A stretch of 38,881 bases of DNA from contig CAYNFR010000031.1 of the NCBI GenBank assembly GCA_964396595.1, positions 1-38,881 on the forward strand, written 5' to 3'. A model generated the notes under the pieces. The model did no database searches. It was not told the DNA's origin and was given only the letters and a program-made list of their open reading frames with translations. Position numbers and translations under genes: made by a program. The stretch comes from CAYNFR01 sp964396595 (GTDB lineage: Bacteria > Bacteroidota > Bacteroidia > Chitinophagales > Saprospiraceae). Below, piece after piece: positions 31,979 through 38,881 of this stretch. The first letter of the stretch is position 1. Every line of letters begins with the position of its first letter.

Positions 31979-33715
31979 ATGAAAAACACCTCCTTCCTGA
32001 TCATCCTGTGCCTAGTGATACAATCCTGCACCGAGCCCCACCACGATCTCCTCATCACAAACATCAACGTCATAGATGTTGCCACCGGAGAGGTGCTCCC
32101 CAATCGCATCGTGGCCATTGATGGCGATTCTATCACCGCCATTTATTCCAAAACCATCAAACCCGGAAAAGAAACCGAAGTCGTCGATGGTTCAGGTAAG
32201 TATTTGATTCCCGGGTTGTGGGATATGCATGTACATAACAACTGGAACTATGAAGACACCAACGACCTCTGGCTGGCAAACGGCGTAACTGGGGCAAGAG
32301 AAATGTGGGGCGACATGGTCATTAAAAAGAAAATGGAACAAGAAAGAACTTCCGGAATACCGATTATTGATATCTATTCAGCCGGAGTGATTATTGACGG
32401 AGCCCCAAGAATATGGCCAACTTCTGATGAAGTAATCAGTCCTGAAGAAGCCACGGCATTGGTAAAATGCCAGGTTGAACAGGGTGCTGATTTTATAAAG
32501 ATTTATTCGTTACTTGACAGGGCCTGTTTTGATGCAATTGCCCAAACATCCAAAGAACTCGGGTTGCCTTTTGCAGGTCATGTTCCACGTCAGATTCACA
32601 TTAGAGAGGCTGCCGCAGCCGGAATGCAAACGATGGAACATCTTTTTGGTCTTGAAGAATTGGCCGCCCACGACACCATTATTGCCCAAAGCAAAGAAAT
32701 GAAAAATTCTTTTTCCTCAATTGCTGCTACACATCACATCTTTAGTCATCTTGACACAAATCTTCTTGATGCATCATTGCTTGAGTTGCAAAAATCGGGG
32801 GTTTGGATGTCGCCAACCATGACGGCAGCAAAAGGACAATATTTGAAATACAATAAAGACTTCATTAGTGATAAAAGGGTGGAATATCTGCCTGGAGATA
32901 TGATTTTTGAATGGAATCCGTACGCGCAATTTGGTCCAAAACCCGATAGCCTTGGACTAGCAAAACGTGAAGATTTGTGGAAGTTCCAATTTGAAATGTT
33001 GAAAGCTTTGGTTCGTACCAATACACCCATCATTGCCGGAACCGATTATCCTAACCCCTGGGCATTCCCCGGTTTTAGCCTGCACGATGAATTAGAAATG
33101 TATGTTGAAGCGGGCATGTCTCCCTTGCAAGCCTTGCAAACAGCAACGCTAAATCCGTCAAAATTGATGAAAAATGAGAAGATTGGAACGGTGAAAAAGG
33201 GGAATTTGGCCAGTTTGGTGTTGTTGAATCAAAATCCGTTGGAAGATATAAACGCTGTAAGAGCTATTGAAAGTGTAGTGCTACGAGGTAAGATATACAA
33301 ACGAGATGCATTAGATAGCATGTTAGAAAACACAAAAAGACGAGCCGGATTACCCGATGCAAGTGTGCTTATAGAGAAATTAAGGGAAGAGGGTAATTTG
33401 CCTAATTCATTAATGGGTTTGAGTAGTGAGCTTGAAACACTTGGTGACACTTATAATTTAATGAGTTTGGGTTGGGAGATTTATGGTTTAGCCATGAGCT
33501 ATATGAATAATCAGGAATTTGAAAATGCTTTTTTGATATTACAATCCATTACTCAGCTTTATCCAAATGATCAATATGCTTGGAGCAGTTATGCTGATGG
33601 ATTCTTAACACAAGGCGATACCCTTAATGCCGTTCAATATTATCAAAAAGCTTTGGATATTTATCCATGTAACTTGGATATCCAGAAAAAAATAACTGAA
33701 ATATCCAGTAAGTAA
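31979..33715 (+). CDS. Amidohydrolase lipoprotein with C-terminal TPR repeats
   Basis: 578 residues from the ATG at 31979. The lipobox LVIQSC gives Cys17. Amidohydrolase (imidazolonepropionase/prolidase-like) domain: the DLLITNINVIDVATGEVLPN beta-sandwich start, the metal motif PGLWDMHVHNNW (H84, H86), FIKIYSLL with a possible bridging Lys, FAGHVPRQIH, TMEHLFG, and IIAGTDYPNPW with the catalytic Asp. After about residue 490 the sequence becomes TPR-like (YMNNQEFENAFLILQSITQLYPNDQYAWSSYADGFLTQGDTLNAVQYYQKALDIYP), an unusual C-terminal addition. Such exported amidohydrolases cleave acyl-amino acids or dipeptides. The next 50-residue ORF is a stump of a second copy. Confidence 0.9.
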   Translation: MKNTSFLIILCLVIQSCTEPHHDLLITNINVIDVATGEVLPNRIVAIDGDSITAIYSKTIKPGKETEVVDGSGKYLIPGLWDMHVHNNWNYEDTNDLWLANGVTGAREMWGDMVIKKKMEQERTSGIPIIDIYSAGVIIDGAPRIWPTSDEVISPEEATALVKCQVEQGADFIKIYSLLDRACFDAIAQTSKELGLPFAGHVPRQIHIREAAAAGMQTMEHLFGLEELAAHDTIIAQSKEMKNSFSSIAATHHIFSHLDTNLLDASLLELQKSGVWMSPTMTAAKGQYLKYNKDFISDKRVEYLPGDMIFEWNPYAQFGPKPDSLGLAKREDLWKFQFEMLKALVRTNTPIIAGTDYPNPWAFPGFSLHDELEMYVEAGMSPLQALQTATLNPSKLMKNEKIGTVKKGNLASLVLLNQNPLEDINAVRAIESVVLRGKIYKRDALDSMLENTKRRAGLPDASVLIEKLREEGNLPNSLMGLSSELETLGDTYNLMSLGWEIYGLAMSYMNNQEFENAFLILQSITQLYPNDQYAWSSYADGFLTQGDTLNAVQYYQKALDIYPCNLDIQKKITEISSK

Positions 33716-33718
33716 ACT

Positions 33719-33871
33719 ATGAAAAAAATTAGATTAATCTTGATTCTTGTCGTGGTGATAGCTTCCTGCTCATCCCCCCAACATGACCTGCTCATCACCA
33801 AGGTCAACGTGATTGACGTAGTCACCGGTGAAGTGCTGCCTAATCGCAAAGTCGAAGTTCGATACATTTAA
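33719..33871 (+). pseudogene. 50-residue stump of a second amidohydrolase lipoprotein
   Basis: ATG 33719, stop 33869-33871. The signal with lipobox VIASC is followed by HDLLITKVNVIDVVTGEVLP, then NRKVEV and a stop. This aligns with residues 1-48 of the preceding full-length gene (HDLLITNINVIDVATGEVLP). The open frame ends 18 bp before the DUF418 gene, so the rest of this copy has been deleted. The signal sequence differs clearly from the first gene, indicating an older tandem paralogue rather than a recent duplication. Confidence 0.85.
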
Positions 33872-33889
33872 AACAATACAAGTACCACC

Positions 33890-35143
33890 ATGACTAACAC
33901 TACAGCCGCCCCAATCAATCAACGAATAAGTCTATTGGATGCCCTTAGAGGCTTCGCCATCTTTGGGATTTTTGGAGTGAATTTGGTTTCCACCAGCGGC
34001 CATTGGTCTGGGGGAGTTGAAAACAAATTATTTTGGATGGGAGACCTTGAAGGTATATTTAATTGGCTACTCGAAGCCTTTGTTGAAGGTAAGTTCTACT
34101 CCATTTTTAGCTTATTGTTCGGAATTGGTTTTGGTATGCAACTTTATAATAGTAGTGGAGTTGTAGAAGAACGATTGCCTATTTTTAAAAGAAGACTTTG
34201 GGGATTATTGTTTATTGGTTTTGCTCACGCCTTACTGCTCTGGGTGGGGGATATTTTATTTCTCTATGCCTGGTTGGGCTTTGTTTTGGTAGCCTTTCGT
34301 CACAAAAGCCAAGTTTGGCTGTTACGAGCTTCGTTGATATGCTTAGCGATACCACTAGTGTTGTATCCGTTGCGGTTGATGAATCCCTATTTTTCGTTGT
34401 CAACTCCTTTGTATTGGCTCATGATGGAAGTGGCTCCCTATTTAGGGTTAAAAGACCTGCTGGAAATGAGTTGGGTTCAAATGCAGACAGAAACCGGTTG
34501 GGGAAATTATTTCAGAATTAATGGTCTTTCCTTTTTATTCCGACAAGCAGATTTGTTTGATCAGGTGAGGCCTTTCAAAGTGTTTTCCATGTTTTTGCTG
34601 GGTTATTGGATCAGTCGACAGCGGTGGCATCTCACTCCGGAGGTGTTTATCGAAAAATTTAAAAAATGGATACTTCCCGTTTTTATTTTGGCTTTAGTCG
34701 TGAATCTTTTTATGGCCAAAATCAGTTGGGATACCTACTATTCCGGCACGTGGATGGGAGGATTAAAAACCCTACTCTATTTCATTGGGGTGGTGCCTTT
34801 ATCGCTTTGTTATGTGTATCTCTTCACCAAAGTTTATAGGTCCGGTCGCTTTGCGATTTTGGAAACGTTCACGTATGTCAGACGCATGGCCTTATCCAAT
34901 TATTTGTTTCAGTCGGTGATCTATGTCCTGTTGTTTCGAGGGCCATTTTTGCATCTGTATGGTGCATTGAGTCCTTTGGTTTGCTTTGCTATAGTTTTGG
35001 TTGTTTTTCCGCTTCAGGCCTGGTTTAGTAAATGGTGGTTAAGTCAATTCCGATTTGGCCCGGTGGAGTGGCTGTGGCGAAGTGGCACAATTGGGAAGTG
35101 GCAAACAATGAAAATCAATGAAGAACTTAAAACAGCGATCTGA
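33890..35143 (+). CDS. DUF418 family membrane protein
   Basis: 417 residues with about nine or ten hydrophobic segments. The N-terminus ISLLDALRGFAIFGIFGVNL, the following LEAFVEGKFYSIFSLLFGIGFGMQL, RRLWGLLFIGFAHALLLWVGDILFLYA and the C-terminal DUF418 block (RMALSNYLFQSVIYVLLFRG; FGPVEWLWRSGTIGKW) are diagnostic. Related proteins are acyltransferase-like inner-membrane proteins, but no activity is established. It starts 18 bp after the amidohydrolase stump, probably within the same transcript as the genes from 31979. Confidence 0.92.
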   Translation: MTNTTAAPINQRISLLDALRGFAIFGIFGVNLVSTSGHWSGGVENKLFWMGDLEGIFNWLLEAFVEGKFYSIFSLLFGIGFGMQLYNSSGVVEERLPIFKRRLWGLLFIGFAHALLLWVGDILFLYAWLGFVLVAFRHKSQVWLLRASLICLAIPLVLYPLRLMNPYFSLSTPLYWLMMEVAPYLGLKDLLEMSWVQMQTETGWGNYFRINGLSFLFRQADLFDQVRPFKVFSMFLLGYWISRQRWHLTPEVFIEKFKKWILPVFILALVVNLFMAKISWDTYYSGTWMGGLKTLLYFIGVVPLSLCYVYLFTKVYRSGRFAILETFTYVRRMALSNYLFQSVIYVLLFRGPFLHLYGALSPLVCFAIVLVVFPLQAWFSKWWLSQFRFGPVEWLWRSGTIGKWQTMKINEELKTAI

Positions 35144-35222
35144 TGAGTGGGGAAAGTTTGAGGAAGTTCACTATTATGTATATGCTATACCGTTATATAT
35201 AAATTTTAGCAAAAAATAAAAT

Positions 35223-36341
35223 ATGAAAAAACTATTATTACTACTAGTGCTGGCGATTATGGCTTGCAAATCTCCTAATGAAAAAAACCATAATGTAGAT
35301 GCTGAAAAATTAGAGGCTTTCAAAGCCGAAGTAGATTCAATAATAAGCGAAAGCCTAAATCCTAATGAACCCGGCATCGCAGTGTTGGTTGCATACAATG
35401 GCGAAATGCTCATAGGAAAAGGATATGGAGTTAGTGATATTGAAACCGCAGACCCCTTAACCGCTTCTACCAACATGGAAATGGCTTCTGTAAGTAAACA
35501 GTTTACGGCTTTAGCAATTTTAAGCCTTGTTGACAAAGGAAAAATATCTTTAAACGATGAAGTGTATAAATTCTTCTTATACGAATCCTTTGAAGATGTT
35601 ACTGTTAAACAGCTAATTAACCACACTTCAGGAATTGAAGATGCTGAACAAGCATTTATAAATGATTGGGATTCTACCAAGGTGGCTACAAATGCTGATA
35701 TCTTAAGATGGTATTCTATAAAGAATCGAAAGAATAATAAAGCAGGACAGGTATTTCAATACAATAACGGTGCTTATGAAGTACTTCCTTTAATAGTAGA
35801 AAAAGTAAGCGGAGAAAAATATGAAGGCTATATACAAGAAAATGTCTTTAAAAAAGCAGGAATGAAAAGAACAACCGCATTTAATTTAAATAGTCCTGTT
35901 GATATTGATGAACGGGCTTTCTATTACACTAAGGACAGTTTAGGCACTTGGACTAAAATGGACGGACATCCATTTACTGGGATCTTAGGAGCTGGAGGCA
36001 TATATACAAGTATTGATGATTATTTTATTTATGACAAAGCTTTAAGAAATAATTCAATTTTTTCTAAAGAAGTACATGAGTTGATATTCGAGAATAATGA
36101 CAGCATTAAAGCGGATAGATCTATGCACTCTAATTTGTCTTATGCGATGGGATGGTTTGTAAACGACAGTATTGCTGAACATTCTGGAAGCTGGTATGGA
36201 GTTAATACGTTCACTAAAAGATATTTGAAAAAGCCATTGACGATTGCAGTCTTTGGAAACAGGGATGATGTTTCAAGGGAATTAATTGCAAAAATAGATT
36301 CTTTATCGGTTCAATTTGTAAAATATAATTATCCTGAATAG
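35223..36341 (+). CDS. Serine hydrolase lipoprotein, class C beta-lactamase / esterase fold
   Basis: 372 residues, lipobox AIMAC (Cys15). The SxxK nucleophile motif is S89-V-S-K92 in MEMASVSKQFTALAIL; the YxN motif appears as QYNNGAYE; and the third motif is HSG in AEHSGSWYG. VKQLINHTSGIEDAE is typical of the family. Family members include AmpC beta-lactamases, DD-peptidases, D-aminopeptidases and esterases; nothing here points specifically to antibiotic hydrolysis. The encoding sequence is noticeably more AT-rich than that of its neighbours. It has its own 79-bp upstream gap and is followed by transposase remnants. Confidence 0.9.
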   Translation: MKKLLLLLVLAIMACKSPNEKNHNVDAEKLEAFKAEVDSIISESLNPNEPGIAVLVAYNGEMLIGKGYGVSDIETADPLTASTNMEMASVSKQFTALAILSLVDKGKISLNDEVYKFFLYESFEDVTVKQLINHTSGIEDAEQAFINDWDSTKVATNADILRWYSIKNRKNNKAGQVFQYNNGAYEVLPLIVEKVSGEKYEGYIQENVFKKAGMKRTTAFNLNSPVDIDERAFYYTKDSLGTWTKMDGHPFTGILGAGGIYTSIDDYFIYDKALRNNSIFSKEVHELIFENNDSIKADRSMHSNLSYAMGWFVNDSIAEHSGSWYGVNTFTKRYLKKPLTIAVFGNRDDVSRELIAKIDSLSVQFVKYNYPE

Positions 36342-36413
36342 TATGAATAACATGATTAGCCGAAAACCAATTCAAATTTATTAAATAAGTCAAAATTGTG
36401 ATCAAAACAGCTT

Positions 36414-36665
36414 TTAGTCCGGTACTAATAGAAAATACTTTTTTAAGATATTATTCTTTTGTGGCCTTATTTTTTGCCTATGGATATACTTTCTCTGTGC
36501 TAGATCACTTGTATACTTGCCACTTCGTTGATCGCCATTCCTGCGCAACGCTCGGCTTACTGTAGACTTGTCTTTGTGTATAGCTTTTGCTATTTCTTGT
36601 TGATTATAACCCTGCTCTCTCAGTATACTTATTGTGTATCTTTATTCCTGTGTTAAGTATTTCAT
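36414..36665 (-). pseudogene. IS30-family transposase N-terminal remnant
   Basis: Minus-strand reading from the ATG at 36665: MKYLTQE, a stop at codon 8 (36644-36642), then RYTISILREQGYNQQEIAKAIHKDKSTVSRALRRN (HTH), GDQRSGKYTSDLAQRKY, and loss of similarity before a stop at 36416-36414. It matches the N-terminal helix-turn-helix of IS30 transposases; the DDE catalytic part is absent. A dead fragment. Confidence 0.85.
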
Positions 36666-36797
36666 ATTGGCAAATTGGATGGGAGACAATATTAAGACTT
36701 TACCATTCAGGGGGAAGGCGTTTTGCTCCTTTCCTTTGAAAAAATTAATAAAGCCTTTTTAATCTCCCAAAAAGTTGCATTTATGACTTGAATCTAA

Positions 36798-37070
36798 GAA
36801 ATCAGAAAATATCGTCTTAAAAATAAAGTTCACGAAAAAGGGTATAGGGGTAAACCATTGACAAACAAGCAAAAGGCTAAAAACAAGTTAAAATCAAAAA
36901 CCAGAGTAAGGGTGGAGCACGTTTTTGGCTTTATGGAGCAAAGTATGAATGGATTGGTTTTAAAATCTGTTGGAATTTTTAGAGCAACTGGTATAATTGG
37001 TCTAATAAATCTTACTTACAATCTTTTTAGATATGAACAAGTTCAAAGGCTAAATTTATTAACAGTGTAA
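36798..37070 (+). pseudogene. IS5-family transposase C-terminal remnant
   Basis: The open frame from 36798 (no proper start) encodes about 90 residues: RKYRLKNKVHEKGYRGKPLTN, then KSKTRVRVEHVFGFMEQSMNG and RATGIIGLINLTYNLFRYEQ. The R-x-x-V-E-H-x-F-G stretch contains the catalytic Glu of the DDE triad, and the end is the normal C-terminus of Bacteroidota IS5-type transposases. The front two thirds are missing. No terminal inverted repeat was identified nearby. Confidence 0.83.
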
Positions 37071-37081
37071 TACGTTGTTAA

Positions 37082-37097
37082 TTAGTTAGTTAGTTAG
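37082..37097. repeat. TTAG microsatellite, four units
   Basis: (TTAG)4 directly after the IS5 remnant, preceded by a further TTAA. The remaining bases to 37265 are AT-rich and hold nothing recognisable. A TAATTTG near 37195 is one base short of a -7 element. Confidence 0.7.
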
Positions 37098-37265
37098 TTG
37101 CAAGAAAAATATAAAAAACTTGGATTTTTAGACCTTAAATTGATAAATTAGCTGTAAATTTATAAAACTTTTTCAGCACAAATTTAAACGGCTTCTAATT
37201 TGTGTTTGAAAAAAGTCGAAAAAATGAATTTTTAGAACCCACCTTAATCATTAAATAAAATAAAC

Positions 37266-38771
37266 ATGAAAAAAATCACCGCATTATTATTGACCTTATT
37301 AATAACAAGCCAGTTCACCACCGCACAAGAGAAAAAAGAGGAACAAAAGCCAATACCCGAAGCAAAATCCTTTACCACCAAACATGAAATTGATAGCGGA
37401 GGAAAGTCCATCAAATACAATGCTGTTGCTTCTGAAACCTATTTAAAAAATGATGCCGGCGAACCTGTGGCCTCCATTTGGTCTGTGGCCTATATTCAAG
37501 AAGGCATAAGCGACCAAAGAAAGCGTCCAGTAACCTTTGTATTTAATGGTGGTCCCGGTACTGCGTCTGTATGGCTGCATATGGGTATGTTTGGACCTCA
37601 ATTGGTTAAAGTTGATTCCGATGCCAAAAAAGATGATGGTGCCGCACCCTACAACTTGGTGGTCAATAATAAAGGGCTATTTGATCTAACAGATTTTGTC
37701 TTTATTGATCCCGTTGGTACCGGCTACAGCAGAGTAATCGGTAAAGGAAAAGAAGAAGACTTTTGGGGCTTAAACGAAGATGCCAATTCCATTGCAAAAT
37801 TTATGCGACAGTGGATAACAAATCATAATCGCTGGTTTTCCCCAAAATACATAGCTGGTGAAAGTTTCGGCACCACTAGAGCAGTCGCCGTAGCCAATGC
37901 ATTAGAAGGTGGTGGCCAAGACTTGGCCATCAATGGTTTGATACTGATCTCTCAAGCCTTAGACTATGCAGGTTCAACATCCGTCCATGACAATATCACC
38001 TCTTACCTCACCTATTTACCGGCTATGGCGGCTACCGCTTGGTATCATAAAAAAGCCGGAGTAGGCAAAACTTTGGAATCATTTTTAGAGGAGTGCAGAG
38101 CTTATACCTATGATTTATATGCACCAGCGCTTTACAAAGGCTCTTTGTTAAGCGAGATTGAAAAAGAGAATGTGGCTGAAAAACTAAGCTATTTCACCGG
38201 GCTGAATAAAGATTACATATTGAAGTCTGACCTTAGAATTTTGATGCACCGATTCCAGAAGCAGCTACTTGCCGATCAAGGACTGGCCATTGGTCGCTTA
38301 GATGGGCGCTTTACAGGCAATGAAGTGGATAAACTTTCTGAAGCACCACATTTGGGAGACGCAGCATTATATCAAATTAGTTCTGCCTACACGGCCGCTT
38401 TGAATTATTATTACGCATCCACGCTCAAGATTGAAATGGATCGACCCTACTTAACCAATAATGGAAATATTTATAGAAAATGGAATTGGAAACCTGTCTC
38501 TGCAGGATGGCCATGGGAACCATCAATGGTAAATGTAGCCCGAAAATTGAGTGAAACCATGAGAAGAAATACCAATATGAAAGTGATGGTCGCTAACGGC
38601 TATTATGATTTAGTTTGTCCATTTTTTGATGCAGAATATACCTTTTCTCGAAATGGCATAGAGCGAGAAAAAATAGTAATGACCTATTACGAAGGTGGTC
38701 ATATGATGTATACACATGAACCGGATTTTATAAAATTATCCGATGACATTCGGGAATTTTTAACTCATTAA
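37266..38771 (+). CDS. Peptidase S10 (serine carboxypeptidase-like), exported
   Basis: 501 residues. A signal peptide is cleaved after about residue 20 (TTA-QEKK). S10 elements: PVTFVFNGGPGTASVWLHMG (oxyanion-hole GGPG), FVFIDPVGTGYSR, the catalytic Ser200 in YIAGESFGTTRA, a probable catalytic Asp in VMVANGYYDLVCPF and a His in GGHMMYTHEP. It removes C-terminal residues from peptides or acts as an acyl-peptide hydrolase in the periplasm. It follows the transposase remnants and is the last gene in the window; the final 110 bp hold nothing recognisable. Confidence 0.92.
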   Translation: MKKITALLLTLLITSQFTTAQEKKEEQKPIPEAKSFTTKHEIDSGGKSIKYNAVASETYLKNDAGEPVASIWSVAYIQEGISDQRKRPVTFVFNGGPGTASVWLHMGMFGPQLVKVDSDAKKDDGAAPYNLVVNNKGLFDLTDFVFIDPVGTGYSRVIGKGKEEDFWGLNEDANSIAKFMRQWITNHNRWFSPKYIAGESFGTTRAVAVANALEGGGQDLAINGLILISQALDYAGSTSVHDNITSYLTYLPAMAATAWYHKKAGVGKTLESFLEECRAYTYDLYAPALYKGSLLSEIEKENVAEKLSYFTGLNKDYILKSDLRILMHRFQKQLLADQGLAIGRLDGRFTGNEVDKLSEAPHLGDAALYQISSAYTAALNYYYASTLKIEMDRPYLTNNGNIYRKWNWKPVSAGWPWEPSMVNVARKLSETMRRNTNMKVMVANGYYDLVCPFFDAEYTFSRNGIEREKIVMTYYEGGHMMYTHEPDFIKLSDDIREFLTH

Positions 38772-38881
38772 AATTAAAGTGAGGCGCCAAAACAATTAAA
38801 CACAAAACAAATGCACCTTATAATTTTGCTGAGATAAACCCATAAGTGCAACTTAAAGAATTCGAAGTCTAGCGAAAAAAG

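Noticed and set aside
35223..36341. Antibiotic-resistance beta-lactamase
   Set aside because: The SxxK/YxN/HSG fold is shared by esterases and peptidases; nothing in the sequence indicates beta-lactam hydrolysis.

Overview
The window looks like a chromosomal segment of a Bacteroidota bacterium. The evidence is convergent. Several start regions carry the phylum-specific -7 promoter element TAnnTTTG, one of them with a -33 TTTG at the expected 19-bp spacing. Ribosome binding sites are weak. Lipoproteins of the form MKK...SC are frequent. Family content is typical of the phylum: a DAHP synthase-chorismate mutase fusion, a tsaE-ald pair, a Lacal_2735-type small protein, a TIGR03643/DUF2805 protein beside an SDR, and NhaD. 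Finer placement is not possible from the sequence alone.

Left part (about 1-21,500) is ordinary housekeeping chromosome. It holds an AidB-type acyl-CoA dehydrogenase, a sulfatase, gyrB-ahcY (minus strand) divergent from tsaE-ald (plus strand), a small haem-type lipoprotein, birA, cinA, and a four-gene minus-strand operon for Phe/Tyr synthesis (pheA, aminotransferase, tyrA, aroG-pheB fusion). It continues with a DUF2805-SDR-small-protein cluster, tRNA-Gly(GCC), tRNA-Leu(UAA), an eIF1/SUI1-type protein and the Na+/H+ antiporter NhaD. The standout is upstream of pheA: a phylum-type promoter, an aromatic-rich 22-residue leader ORF, and mutually exclusive antiterminator and terminator hairpins. 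Together these form a complete candidate ribosome-mediated attenuator for the whole operon.

Right part (about 21,500-38,881) has a different character: accessory genes, decayed genes and repeats. It opens, just after the NhaD terminator, with a chimeric pseudogene (epimerase N-terminus joined to a HELGH-containing C-terminus, two in-frame stops). It then holds an M19 dipeptidase lipoprotein, an internally deleted agmatine-deiminase-like remnant, a hipBA toxin-antitoxin pair, an intact agmatine-deiminase/PAD-family lipoprotein, an alpha/beta hydrolase and a frameshifted membrane protein. Further on come an amidohydrolase-TPR lipoprotein followed by a 50-residue stump of a second copy, a DUF418 membrane protein, a class-C beta-lactamase-fold lipoprotein, remnants of IS30- and IS5-type transposases, and an S10 carboxypeptidase-like protein. 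Many of these are predicted exported hydrolases acting on peptides or small amides.

The right part also has recurrent cis structure. Two unrelated AAA/DUF4143 ATPase genes each have a repeat array directly before their start (three 21-bp iterons at 29-bp period; two palindromes 33 bp apart). The hipBA promoter/start region is duplicated at 92-bp offset. Three copies of a palindromic GCAACG-rich element lie just upstream of exported-protein genes. The sharp change near 21.5 kb may be the edge of an acquired or highly plastic region; a metagenome assembly join cannot be excluded.
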